DNA of 9,752 nucleotides from JBGZFC01 sp964346495 (GCA_964346495.1 CAYFUW010000077.1:1-9752), one strand, 5' to 3'. Counted from the stretch's first letter, positions 1-8,462 are shown. A program made the numbers and translations. Notes: a model not told the origin generated them from the letters alone.

Positions 1-3000
1 TCTTCTTTAACGATACCACCTTCGGCATAGCAAACGGCCTTAAAGATTGTATCGTACACCGCACCGGCTGGTTTGGTAATAAGACAGCCGATAAAGTTAA
101 GTCCTGTAAAACCTTTAATTGAACCCATACTTGTACCTGTAGCCGAAACGGTAACATTATCAACAATAAGTTTCTCATAGCCTTGACCGTGAATGCCAGA
201 CTTAGGACTTATAACTTTTAAGTTGCAATTTTTAATGGTGAGAGTAATTGAATTACCATTACCATCAACATTAATACCATAATCATCGCGACTGTTTTCC
301 ACATAAAGTGAACCGCTACCTATAATAGAGCTGTTGCTGTTTAGGTCTATAAGGGAATAAGCATTAGCTTTTAGACTGTTTTCGCCTATAACCTCTATTT
401 TAAGTCCATCGATGCTCGATTTTATTAAATTGTTATCGCCTGTTTTATCAAACTTAACATTGTCGAGCTTAAGGGTTTTGGTTGAATTGTCGTAAGTTAT
501 AGTTCCTTGGGTTACGCCTGCAACATCACCTAAATTGCCACAGTTGACATTTGTTACTTGAGTTCCCCAAATCCAAAGATCATAAAGAGTTGGAGGCTCT
601 CCGGGTAGTATCTTCAACTCATCGTTAATTATAGCCCCATTACCATAGCAGATAGCACCAATGTAAGGATAAAACATTGCTCCTTCCGGCTCGGCTATAT
701 AACAATTGATAAAGTCTGCACTTTCAAATCCATAGACTGGGCCTAAGTAAGCTCCCTTTGCCGTTAGCGTGACACTATCGAATACTAAAGCTTCTTGATT
801 TGTACCGCGAATAGCTTCCTTAGGACTTATAATATTCATATTGCAATCTTTAATGGTAAGAGTAGTTGAATTGCCATAAACCTTTATACCACAATCATCG
901 CGACAGTTTTCTACATAAATCGAACCACTACCCAAAATAGTGGTGGTGTTGTATAAATCTATAATTGAGTAAGAATTACCTTTTAGACTGTTTTCGCCGA
1001 CAACCTCTATTATAAGTTCCTCAATGCTCGATTTTATTATATTATTATCACCTGTTTTATCGAATTTAACATTATTGAGTTTAAGAGTTTTAGTTGAATT
1101 ATCGTAGGTTATTGTTCCTTGGGTTACTCCGGTAATAGCTCCTAAATTGTTGTAGTTGTTACTTGTTACTTGAGTATCCCAAATCCAAAGATCATATTTA
1201 ACTCCAGACTCTATTTTTACCTCCTCTTTAACAATAGTGCCATCGGCATAACAAATAGCTTTTTGCGCAAAATTATATACCGCATCTGAAGGATGGGATA
1301 TATAACAATCGGTAAAGTCTATATAATAAAATCCAATAATCGAGCCGGTGGAAGTTCCCTTTGCCGTTACCGTGGCATTATTGAATAATAAATTTCCAGC
1401 ATTTGTACCTCGAATAGCAGCTTTAGGACTTATAACATTTAAACTGCAATCCTTAACAGTAAGTGTGATTCCGCTACCGTTAAGATTAATACCATAATCA
1501 TCGCGACTGTTTTCCACATAAAGCGAACCGCTACCTAAAATAGAGCTGTTGCTGTTTAGTTCTATAAGGGAATAAGCATTGGCTTTTAGACTATTTTCGC
1601 CCACAACTTCTATTATAAGTCCGTTGATGCTCGATTTTATAATATTTCTATCGCCTGTTTTATCAATCTCAATATTAGTGAGTTTAAGAGTTTTGGTTGA
1701 GTTGTCGTATGTCATTGTTCCTTGGGTTGCACCGGCAAAAGTAGCTAAGTAATTACTGTTAGCATTATTTACTTGAGTACCCCAAATCCAAAGATCATAT
1801 GAAGTTACAGGTTCTATTTTTACCAGTTCTTTTATAATATTTCCTGCAACATCACGTACGGCATAAAAACTATCAGAACCCTGGCTTATAACTGCTCCGA
1901 TCGGTTGAGTAATACCACAGTCGTTAAGATTTATATTTGCAAAGTGTGTGATAGAACCATCAGCAGTGCCTTTTGACGTTACGGTGGCGTTTTTGATATT
2001 GAGCGTAGCGACGTTGCTGTTGTTGCAGGTAATGCCTCGTCCGCTACTGGTAGCATTTACCTTGCAGTTTTCGATTGTCAATGAAGTACCATACGTGAAT
2101 AGTGCCCATCCACCGGAAGTTTGGCTCACATTAAGCGTGCCGCCACCCTTGATAGTAGCCGTTTTTTCTAAACGTATTGTAGCATAATCATCACTATTTA
2201 CATTATTGTTGCCTGTTAGATCAATTATTAGCCCTTCAAGAGTAGATTGGATGGCGTTTGCACCATTCTGTATATTAATTGTGGCTCCGTTGAGCGTGAG
2301 AGTTTTGTTATCGGGATTATATTTTACCGTACCTGCTACGCCGTCAAAAAAATAGCTTAAATTGTCTTTGTTTACATTAGTTATTGATTTTCCGCAAATT
2401 TTAATTGGATAGGTCGTAACACCTGAACGCACTATTTTTAACGTACCTTTCACAATATTACCCGAAGCATCTACTACATTGCCGTCATCAGCCGGTATAT
2501 ATGCTCCCGCGGGTGATGAAATAGTGCTTTTGTCAAGAGTTATAGAATCAAATCCATAGATACAGCCATCCGAGCCGGTTGCTGTTACATCGGAACCGAC
2601 AATTTTAAGTCCCCCGGACATGTAAGCGTAACAAGTTATTCCTGAAAGATTACCATTAGCATTTATTATACATTCAAAAAATCTATATTCTTGATTACCA
2701 AAAACTATAGCACGTGAGTTTGCTTTTTTAGCATTCACAGTTAGTCCGGCATAGTCACTACTGCCACTTATGAAAATAGCTGAGCTAAATAAAAGCATTC
2801 CGTTAGCATTGACAGTCTCCATATTTATTGTGTTGCCGGTACCTTTTAAGCTAATAATAAGATCATTATAAAGGGTGGACTTTATACCAGCCTCAACTTC
2901 TTTATTTACATTAATAACGGCATTGTTTAATACAAGAGTATTAGCTTCCGAAATGAATTTTATTGTACCGCTTGCTGTACAACCACTTACTCCATTGATG

Positions 3001-3062
3001 GCAGCAACAAGGTCATTCTTGTTGGCATCTGTTACCTGCACACCACAAATCCAAAGATCGTA
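1..3062 (-). repeat. Five in-frame tandem protein repeats of about 200 codons
   Basis: Units begin at the Tyr codon of the YDLW-like motif. Unit 1 is 2412-3062 (217 codons), unit 2 is 1800-2411 (204), unit 3 is 1197-1799 (201), unit 4 is 585-1196 (204), and unit 5 is 1-584, cut by the window edge after 194 codons. Units 3-5 are clearly similar at DNA level; units 1 and 2 match only at protein level, and unit 2 opens with YPIKICGKS instead of YDLWIWGTQ. All unit boundaries stay in the same frame, which argues against frameshifts. Unit 5 ends at the window edge within the motif that closes each earlier unit, so either another unit or the C-terminal domain would start about ten codons further on. 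Confidence 0.9.
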
Positions 3063-3146
3063 GTTTGCTGCTTGCATATTTGCAATACTTATCAGCATCG
3101 CGACAAAAAAAGCAAGCATAAATCTGATTTTGTAAATTTTTCTCAT
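1..3146 (-). CDS. Large secreted tandem-repeat protein, probable beta-helix surface protein (C-terminus beyond window)
   Basis: A single minus-strand frame runs without a stop from the ATG at 3144-3146 to the window edge: 1048 complete codons plus two bases, with the stop lying outside. An in-frame TGA at 3153-3155 makes this ATG the first available start. The N-terminus is an export signal: basic residues R2, K3, K6 and R8, a hydrophobic core at about residues 9-22, and likely cleavage between residues 22 and 27. The rest is five repeats starting at Y29, Y246, Y450, Y651 and Y855. Each opens with a YDLWIxGTQV-like motif, followed by GTxxYDNSTKTLxL, an IxGLxIEVxGxNS segment, an ILGSGSLYVEN-like segment, a KDCxLxVISP-like segment, and a closing CYADGxIVK-type motif. 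Regularly spaced short hydrophobic strands with many Asn and Gly suggest a right-handed parallel beta-helix (inference). I recall similar repeats in uncharacterised Bacteroidales surface proteins. Any cell-wall, lipid or type IX sorting signal would be outside the window. Substrate and function are unknown. Confidence 0.88.
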   Translation of the reverse strand, partial: MRKIYKIRFMLAFFVAMLISIANMQAANYDLWICGVQVTDANKNDLVAAINGVSGCTASGTIKFISEANTLVLNNAVINVNKEVEAGIKSTLYNDLIISLKGTGNTINMETVNANGMLLFSSAIFISGSSDYAGLTVNAKKANSRAIVFGNQEYRFFECIINANGNLSGITCYAYMSGGLKIVGSDVTATGSDGCIYGFDSITLDKSTISSPAGAYIPADDGNVVDASGNIVKGTLKIVRSGVTTYPIKICGKSITNVNKDNLSYFFDGVAGTVKYNPDNKTLTLNGATINIQNGANAIQSTLEGLIIDLTGNNNVNSDDYATIRLEKTATIKGGGTLNVSQTSGGWALFTYGTSLTIENCKVNATSSGRGITCNNSNVATLNIKNATVTSKGTADGSITHFANINLNDCGITQPIGAVISQGSDSFYAVRDVAGNIIKELVKIEPVTSYDLWIWGTQVNNANSNYLATFAGATQGTMTYDNSTKTLKLTNIEIDKTGDRNIIKSSINGLIIEVVGENSLKANAYSLIELNSNSSILGSGSLYVENSRDDYGINLNGSGITLTVKDCSLNVISPKAAIRGTNAGNLLFNNATVTAKGTSTGSIIGFYYIDFTDCYISHPSDAVYNFAQKAICYADGTIVKEEVKIESGVKYDLWIWDTQVTSNNYNNLGAITGVTQGTITYDNSTKTLKLNNVKFDKTGDNNIIKSSIEELIIEVVGENSLKGNSYSIIDLYNTTTILGSGSIYVENCRDDCGIKVYGNSTTLTIKDCNMNIISPKEAIRGTNQEALVFDSVTLTAKGAYLGPVYGFESADFINCYIAEPEGAMFYPYIGAICYGNGAIINDELKILPGEPPTLYDLWIWGTQVTNVNCGNLGDVAGVTQGTITYDNSTKTLKLDNVKFDKTGDNNLIKSSIDGLKIEVIGENSLKANAYSLIDLNSNSSIIGSGSLYVENSRDDYGINVDGNGNSITLTIKNCNLKVISPKSGIHGQGYEKLIVDNVTVSATGTSMGSIKGFTGLNFIGCLITKPAGAVYDTIFKAVCYAEGGIVKE

Positions 3147-3439
3147 GTCTCTTCAATTTTTTAAGGTTGATATTTCCTGTTTTTGATTTGTTTTGCTTGT
3201 AAAATTATGAAAAACACAAATTCAGAAAGTGGCTTTTCAACAAAAAATAGTGGCAAAACAGAAAAAATGAAAGAAAAGAGCAGAATAAGGTTAAAAAATG
3301 GAGATTTTGTTTACGATTTCGGATTAGGAAATGGCATAATCAACTCAAAACACAACATTAAGCATTCTGAAGTAAAAAAATTGATTTATCACTGTATTCG
3401 AAGTGACAATACGTGCCACGTACCTCGCATCACAGTAAA
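3147..3439. other. Intergenic leader between regulator gene and repeat-protein gene
   Basis: This AT-rich gap of 293 bases must contain the promoter of the repeat-protein gene. The best minus-strand candidate for a Bacteroidetes -7 box is TAATTTTA at 3200-3207, one mismatch from TAnnTTTG, with no convincing -33 TTTG at the right distance. A second near match, with one extra base in the spacer, is at 3241-3249. Neither is strong. The right part holds a terminator-like hairpin for the upstream regulator and a 13-base palindrome at 3410-3422 (TACGTG, one base, CACGTA). An 86-codon plus-strand frame (3183-3443) crosses the region but has no recognisable content and overlaps the regulator's end, so I do not call it a gene. 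Confidence 0.5.
3374..3409 (-). terminator. Probable intrinsic terminator of the AraC-type regulator gene
   Basis: Read on the minus strand, starting about 30 bases after the regulator's TAG stop, TTGTCACT pairs with AGTGATAA (eight pairs, one of them G-U) around an eight-base loop. Five bases later comes a run of seven T (3374-3380). The gap between stem and T-run makes it weaker than a textbook terminator, but position and direction fit. Confidence 0.45.
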
Positions 3440-4606
3440 CTAACAACAGATTTTTTGCTTCCAAACAGAAGGCTGTACACCTTCGATAGCTTTGAACTGA
3501 CGGAAAAATGTGCTTGTATCGGCATAACCTAAGCTAGAGGCTAGTTCCATCATAGTTATTTTAGGATCGTCAGAAATAATATGTTTTGCCTCCTCTATTC
3601 TTAAAGAATTTATCCACTGACGGAAGGTAATACCCTTTTCAGTATTGAAATAATTAGAAAGATAGGTGCGATTTGTGCCTAAATACTTAGCCAAATCATC
3701 AATGGTAATACCTGATTGTAAAAAATGTCTTTCCGCTATCCACTCACCTATACATACATCGCTGTTGACACAAGGTGTGCTTTCATTGACTATTTTTTCG
3801 GTTATATCATCAGATTGCTCTAGTGCCTGTTCTACAGCCAGCTCAGCATCAAGCACATCTGATGTTGGAGTATCCATCATTGGTTTTTCTATCATCTTAA
3901 ACTGCCACGGATAGTTGAGCAATTTTATACCGAAAAAAGAATAAAAGAAGAGCAAAGAGATGCTGAAAACAATATTCAGTACGAGATTAAAATATTGTGT
4001 GGTGATAAGTGAGAAAACACCTATACCTAGTGAACAATAAAACGCAACAGCAATCCAACGCATGCGAGCCGCGATATCGTCCGAATAGAAGTTATCCATC
4101 GCTTGACGGAATACACGGTAGCGAAGTACAAAGTAATACGTAAAATAAATAAGTACGCCCAAATATGCAGCATTGAGCAGATATATAGAAATTTTGACAG
4201 CTGATAATGGCAGAAAAATATAACAACCCACTGCTACCAAAATATATGTAATAATTGCAACTGTCTGATATAGTAGTGTCTTTGATTTAATGCTCTTAGG
4301 GTCGAGCGACATAACACAGACAAGAGTTAGTATAAATACCTGAGATACAGATATTGAGAGTGTTACTATTTGAGTAATTATTATGTCTTGAGGTGACGTT
4401 TCGATCTGATTGTTTGAATGTCCTAACAATTCTGCAAGATTTCCGGCTGCCATAGCAAAGAAAGCCACTGCCATCATTCGTTTAGCTAAACGAAAGTTGT
4501 ACAAAGATTCTCTGCTTTCGTTAAATTGCGTAAGAAAAAGTATCCCAAAAACAGTAGTAGTTACAATAAGTGCTACAATAATATAGTAAGAAAGTGTTAT
4601 AATCAT
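3440..4606 (-). CDS. Membrane-anchored AraC-family transcriptional regulator
   Basis: The 388-residue protein has two parts. Residues 1 to about 230 contain roughly seven hydrophobic segments (about 5-27, 43-62, 75-99, 111-133, 136-160, 183-203 and 205-228). A polar, acidic linker (about 231-285) leads to a C-terminal AraC DNA-binding domain with two helix-turn-helix units: first at about 300-321 (ITIDDLAKYLGTNRTYLSNYF), second at about 349-371 (MMELASSLGYADTSTFFRQF), ending in the typical GVQPSVWK. The helix-turn-helix pair is clear from sequence; placing the N-terminal part in the inner membrane, possibly as a sensor, is inferred from hydrophobicity. The upstream in-frame TAA at 4625-4627 leaves the ATG at 4604-4606 as the first start. 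The next gene downstream on the same strand is the secreted repeat protein, a plausible but unproven target. The exporter genes end 191 bases upstream, and a -7 box at 4666-4673 suggests separate transcription. Confidence 0.93.
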   Translation of the reverse strand: MIITLSYYIIVALIVTTTVFGILFLTQFNESRESLYNFRLAKRMMAVAFFAMAAGNLAELLGHSNNQIETSPQDIIITQIVTLSISVSQVFILTLVCVMSLDPKSIKSKTLLYQTVAIITYILVAVGCYIFLPLSAVKISIYLLNAAYLGVLIYFTYYFVLRYRVFRQAMDNFYSDDIAARMRWIAVAFYCSLGIGVFSLITTQYFNLVLNIVFSISLLFFYSFFGIKLLNYPWQFKMIEKPMMDTPTSDVLDAELAVEQALEQSDDITEKIVNESTPCVNSDVCIGEWIAERHFLQSGITIDDLAKYLGTNRTYLSNYFNTEKGITFRQWINSLRIEEAKHIISDDPKITMMELASSLGYADTSTFFRQFKAIEGVQPSVWKQKICC

Positions 4607-4665
4607 CGACTTATTACGCGCATTTTAATTTTAAAAGTAAGTTTATACTTATCTTTTGTCTCCTA

Positions 4666-4673
4666 CAAATATA
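4666..4673 (-). promoter_or_regulatory. Bacteroidetes -7 promoter box for the AraC-type gene
   Basis: TATATTTG on the minus strand matches TAnnTTTG fully and lies 59 bases upstream of the regulator's ATG. The expected -33 TTTG is not seen at 19-21 bases; the best there is GTGG. It is therefore supported by the -7 element and position only. Confidence 0.5.
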
Positions 4674-4797
4674 GTTATTTTTTTGCAGATTTTCCACCTG
4701 TTATGTCTATTATTTTTGTCAGTAAGCTTGTTTAGAATAAGTATACAATAAAATGGAAGGTAATTCACAATAATAAGGCTTAAGAATAACAAAACAC

Positions 4798-6675
4798 CTA
4801 CAACTCCCCCGCCCTATATAATTCCGCATATCGTCCGCCTTTTTCAAGCAATTCGGTATGTGTCCCCACTTCGATAATGGAACCTTTATCCATCACAATA
4901 ATTCGGTCGGCATCGTGAATGGTGGAAAGTCTGTGAGCAATAACAAAACTGGTACTACCCGAAGTCAACTCTTTCATCGCCTGCTGAATAGATAGCTCTG
5001 TACGTGTATCGACTGATGATGTAGCCTCATCAAGAATAATAATCGGTGCTTTTTTAATCATGGCACGAGCAATAGTCAGCAATTGGCGTTCGCCCTGACT
5101 GATATTCGTTGCTCCTTCTGTGAGCATCGTATCGTAACCATCCGGCAGACACTCGATAAAACTATCGGCATGAGCCAATTTTGCCGCACGTTTAATATCT
5201 TTCAACGGAACATCACACAAATCTTCCTCGTCGGAAATCTCTGCACCGTAGGCAATATTTTGGCGAATAGTTCCCGAAAAGAGCCACGTCTCTTGTAAAA
5301 CCATGGAATAGGCTTTCCGTAATTCATCGGTATGGTACTGTTTGGTATCGTGTCCGTCCAACCTGATTTTACCATCCTGAATTTCATAGAATCGCATCAG
5401 CAGGTTTACAAGCGTTGTTTTTCCTGCTCCCGTTGTTCCGACAATCGCCAATTGCTCTCCGGAATTGACTTTCAGATTGACATTATTAAACAGCAATTCA
5501 TCGGTATAACCAAAATCTACATTATCGAACTCAATTTCTCCAACTGTTTTGTTTATATCGATTTTTTCAATGCCTTTTTGAACGGTCTCCTCCGCATCTA
5601 AAAACGAGAAAATCCGTTCTGCCGATGCCAAAGCCGACATAATGGTATTCAAGATTCCCAACACTTGATTAAACGGATTTCGCAGCATTTGCGTGTATTG
5701 GATAAACGCCTGAAACGAACCCAAAGAGAGCGAACCGCTAATCACATATTTACCACCCAAAATAGCAATTAACACATAATTGGCATTTAGAATCAGGTCA
5801 CCGGCAGGTCTGGTAACAAACGAAACAAGCGATGATTTCCATTCGCTTTCGTACAATCTTTCATTCAGCACAGCCATCTCCTCTTTCAACTCTTCTCCCA
5901 AATTATAGTGCTTTACAATATCTTCGCCATTATAAACCTCTTCTACTTGTCCGTTAAAATGTCCGACAAAGTTGGCATTTCGTTGAAATATCGGTTTGGC
6001 TTTCTTAATCAAAAACTTAACCAAAAAATAAGAAATGGGAATAACGATAAGAGCCAACAACGCCAATGTAACGTGAATATTGAACATCATAATCACAACT
6101 CCAACCAAAATCACAACGGCAGTTAACGAACTGGTTAAACCGCTTTGCAAAGTATTGGAAACATTATCCAAATCGTTGGTCAACAGCGAAATCAAATCGC
6201 CTGTGGATGAGCGGTCAAAATAGTTTAAGGTCAGTCGATTCAGTTTTTCCTGCATCTGATTGCGTAGAGAGCGGATTAACTTTTGTGTCATTCTGACCAA
6301 TAAAATATTCGAAAAATAGTTTGCCAAAAACTGAACGACAAAGAGAATAACAAGAATTATCGCGAAATTTCGGAAAGCTGTCCAATCAAGCGCAACATCT
6401 TTCTGAAAAACAGATGTGATAATGTTAATTATATTCCCAATCAGGCGCGGAATAAAAATCTGAGCTCCCGAAGCCAACAGTGTCAAGATGATAGCGGTAA
6501 TAAAAAACCACTTAAAAGGACCTACATATTTGAGCAATCTGAAAAATACACCCTTGTTATCTTTCGCACTCTCCGATGTGAGCAAACCCGCTACGCGACC
6601 TGCACCACCTACCCCTTTCGAAACACCGGGCAAGCCATCTTCTCTCTTCTTTTCTGTCTGATTAGAATTTTGCAT
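4798..6675 (-). CDS. ABC exporter subunit with catalytic-type ATPase domain (heterodimer partner 2)
   Basis: The 625-residue protein fuses a six-helix type IV ABC exporter membrane domain (about 45-345) to a nucleotide-binding domain (about 378-620). Visible motifs: Walker A GTTGAGKTT at 413-421, Q-loop Q461, signature ISQGE at 525-529 (departing from LSGGQ), Walker B IIILD at 545-549 with catalytic E550, D-loop SSVD at 553-556 and switch His H581. The Glu and His are intact but the signature is altered, which is complementary to the upstream subunit. The N-terminus carries a soluble tail of about 45 residues, Gly-rich at about 15-30, as is common in this partner. Its ATG shares one base with the upstream stop (TAATG), suggesting translational coupling and matched amounts. 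The family (MdlAB/TM287-288/LmrCD-like) exports drugs, lipids or peptides across the inner membrane; the substrate cannot be read from sequence. Confidence 0.95.
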   Translation of the reverse strand: MQNSNQTEKKREDGLPGVSKGVGGAGRVAGLLTSESAKDNKGVFFRLLKYVGPFKWFFITAIILTLLASGAQIFIPRLIGNIINIITSVFQKDVALDWTAFRNFAIILVILFVVQFLANYFSNILLVRMTQKLIRSLRNQMQEKLNRLTLNYFDRSSTGDLISLLTNDLDNVSNTLQSGLTSSLTAVVILVGVVIMMFNIHVTLALLALIVIPISYFLVKFLIKKAKPIFQRNANFVGHFNGQVEEVYNGEDIVKHYNLGEELKEEMAVLNERLYESEWKSSLVSFVTRPAGDLILNANYVLIAILGGKYVISGSLSLGSFQAFIQYTQMLRNPFNQVLGILNTIMSALASAERIFSFLDAEETVQKGIEKIDINKTVGEIEFDNVDFGYTDELLFNNVNLKVNSGEQLAIVGTTGAGKTTLVNLLMRFYEIQDGKIRLDGHDTKQYHTDELRKAYSMVLQETWLFSGTIRQNIAYGAEISDEEDLCDVPLKDIKRAAKLAHADSFIECLPDGYDTMLTEGATNISQGERQLLTIARAMIKKAPIIILDEATSSVDTRTELSIQQAMKELTSGSTSFVIAHRLSTIHDADRIIVMDKGSIIEVGTHTELLEKGGRYAELYRAGEL

Positions 6676-8396
6676 TATTTGGCTCCCCCTTTATCTATAC
6701 TTTTTTGTGAAGTAATAATTTCCTGATATACACGACACTTATCTTCAAGTTCTTGATGTGTTCCTTTGCCAACGATATTTCCATTATCGATAACAAGAAT
6801 TTCATCTGCCTCTTTTACCGTTGCAACACGTTGTGCTACAACCAAAATGCCTTTGTCTGAAAGTTTTTCCCGAATAGCTTCTCGCACTCTCTTTTCGGTA
6901 GCATAATCCAAAGCTGAAAAACAGTCGTCAAACACATAAAAATCGGTATCCCGAATCAATCCACGGGCAATAGAAATTCGCTGTTTTTGTCCGCCCGAAA
7001 GATTAACTGCATTTTGAGCAATGTAGAAATCCAATCCTTCTTCGGTATTACGGAAAAAATCACCCATTTGCACCATATCCAGTACTTCCCAAATCTCCTC
7101 ATCGGTGGCATCTTTTTTACCCGTTTGTAGGTTTTCACGAATTGTTCCCGAAAACAAGAAAGTAGCTTGTGGAATATGCGTAACTATTTTATTTATTTCA
7201 GCATTTGACAAACTTGTTATATCCTGACCATTGTAGGTAATTTGACCACGATAAGCATCATAGTCACGCATCATCAGCCGAACAAGAGTCGATTTTCCGC
7301 TTCCGGTAGAGCCGATTACCGCTTTGGTTTCGCCTTTATTCAAATCGAAATGAATATCGTGCAGCACGGCTGAAGTTGAATTCGGATAATAGAAATCGAC
7401 ATCATCAAATCGTAAAGCGTTCTCTTTTACACCCACAGTGGTCTCTTTTATCTGCAAAACCTCTTCTTTCGACAGAATCTCCTGAATCCTATCAATAGAG
7501 ACTTTCGAACGTGGGAAAATGGTAATTATCGATGCGAATTGCTGAATATTGTTGAGAGCCATAATGGCATATTCAATCAAACCAATCAGCGCACCCACGG
7601 TAATCGTTCCCACAACCGCCCGAACACCGCCCGCATAAAGCAGGACGAGAATTAGAACATTGGTAAAAAGCAAGACAAGCGGACTCAGCAACATCATTGT
7701 TGACTCTGCCTGCACATTTGCCTGACAAGCCTCTTTGGTCGCTTCCTGAAACTTTTTCGTTTCGTAACCGGATTTATTAAACGCTTTTACCACACGTATT
7801 CCAGTAACATTTTCCCGAAAACGCTGATTCATCTTATCTATCGCCAGACGAATGCGGCTATATTTTGGCAACGCTTTTGATGTTAATCTAAGTGCAAGAA
7901 AAAAGATAATCGGGATAATGATTAATATAATCAACGTCATTTTCACATCGATGGAAAACGCGATAATTACCGCACCAATCACCGTGATAGTCAGTGTAAA
8001 AATCTTGCGTAAAGACATATCAATCAGCATCGAAACTTGCTTAACGTCGTTTACCGTCCGTGTAATCAGTGTGGAATTTGAAAAGCCGCTTCGGGTCTCT
8101 TTCGACCAGTCGATAATTCGCTCAAACAGATCGCCACGTAAGTCTTTTGATATACCTGCTGTTACTTTCGTCAGAAAATATAGTGATACCACCAACGAAA
8201 CAATATTAACAACAGTTGCCAGCAACATCAGCATACCACGACTTACAATCTGCTCCATATCGTTTACCATAATGCCGTAGTCGATAATGTCCACCATTAG
8301 TCGTGGAATCGCCAGTTGCGAAAGCACCCAAATGGTTGCAAACAGCAGTTGCAAAGCAATAAGTTTTGAATATTTTTTCGCGTATTGTAGTAACAT
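6675..8396 (-). CDS. ABC exporter subunit with degenerate ATPase domain (heterodimer partner 1)
   Basis: The 573-residue first gene of the exporter operon has membrane segments at about 12-32, 55-77, 131-150, 153-172, 237-259 and 264-288, then a nucleotide-binding domain from about residue 326. Motifs: Walker A GSTGSGKST at 362-370, Q-loop Q410, canonical signature LSGGQ at 466-470, Walker B FYVFD at 486-490, D-loop SALD at 494-497. Two catalytic positions are changed: Asp491 stands where the catalytic Glu normally is, and Gln522 replaces the switch His (VAQR in place of IAHR). This is the expected pattern for the non-catalytic half of heterodimeric exporters such as TM287/288. An upstream in-frame TAA at 8406-8408 makes the ATG at 8394-8396 the first start. 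A full Bacteroidetes promoter lies 34 bases upstream. Its stop codon overlaps the start of the partner gene. Confidence 0.95.
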   Translation of the reverse strand: MLLQYAKKYSKLIALQLLFATIWVLSQLAIPRLMVDIIDYGIMVNDMEQIVSRGMLMLLATVVNIVSLVVSLYFLTKVTAGISKDLRGDLFERIIDWSKETRSGFSNSTLITRTVNDVKQVSMLIDMSLRKIFTLTITVIGAVIIAFSIDVKMTLIILIIIPIIFFLALRLTSKALPKYSRIRLAIDKMNQRFRENVTGIRVVKAFNKSGYETKKFQEATKEACQANVQAESTMMLLSPLVLLFTNVLILVLLYAGGVRAVVGTITVGALIGLIEYAIMALNNIQQFASIITIFPRSKVSIDRIQEILSKEEVLQIKETTVGVKENALRFDDVDFYYPNSTSAVLHDIHFDLNKGETKAVIGSTGSGKSTLVRLMMRDYDAYRGQITYNGQDITSLSNAEINKIVTHIPQATFLFSGTIRENLQTGKKDATDEEIWEVLDMVQMGDFFRNTEEGLDFYIAQNAVNLSGGQKQRISIARGLIRDTDFYVFDDCFSALDYATEKRVREAIREKLSDKGILVVAQRVATVKEADEILVIDNGNIVGKGTHQELEDKCRVYQEIITSQKSIDKGGAK

Positions 8397-8430
8397 ATTT
8401 CTTAGTTATACACTGTTGTTTTTAGAATTG

Positions 8431-8462
8431 CAAATATACAACAATTGAAAACTTTTTTCAAA
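8431..8462 (-). promoter_or_regulatory. Bacteroidetes promoter of the ABC exporter operon
   Basis: On the minus strand, TTTG (8459-8462), a 20-base spacer and TATATTTG (8431-8438) match both the -33 and -7 elements of Bacteroidetes housekeeping promoters. The ATG follows 34 bases later, giving a short leader of roughly 25-30 bases. Confidence 0.75.

Noticed and set aside
1..3062. Repeats in the left third as a CRISPR array or IS elements
   Set aside because: Units are about 600 bases, in frame, coding and variable in sequence; there are no short identical repeats with unique spacers and no transposase.
1948..3063. Plus-strand frames of 79 and 62 codons (1948-2187 and 2875-3063) in the left third
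   Set aside because: Both are antisense to the continuous repeat-protein frame, whose repeats stay in phase across these positions.
3183..3443. An 86-codon plus-strand frame in the gap between the repeat-protein gene and the regulator gene
   Set aside because: It has low-complexity, Lys- and Asn-rich content typical of AT-rich DNA, no recognisable motif, runs through the terminator hairpin and the promoter region of the repeat gene, and overlaps the regulator's stop.
4711..4718. TATTTTTG promoter-like box on the plus strand between regulator and exporter genes
   Set aside because: It matches TAnnTTTG but has no -33 element and no plus-strand gene downstream; chance occurrence is likely in AT-rich DNA.
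4740..4797. Terminator after the exporter operon
   Set aside because: Only short AT-rich dyads such as TAAGGCTTA are visible, without a stable stem and T-run, so no terminator is called.
7852..8280. A 142-codon plus-strand frame opposite the first exporter subunit
   Set aside because: It lies entirely antisense to a well-supported ABC exporter gene; its hydrophobic character mirrors the membrane helices on the other strand.
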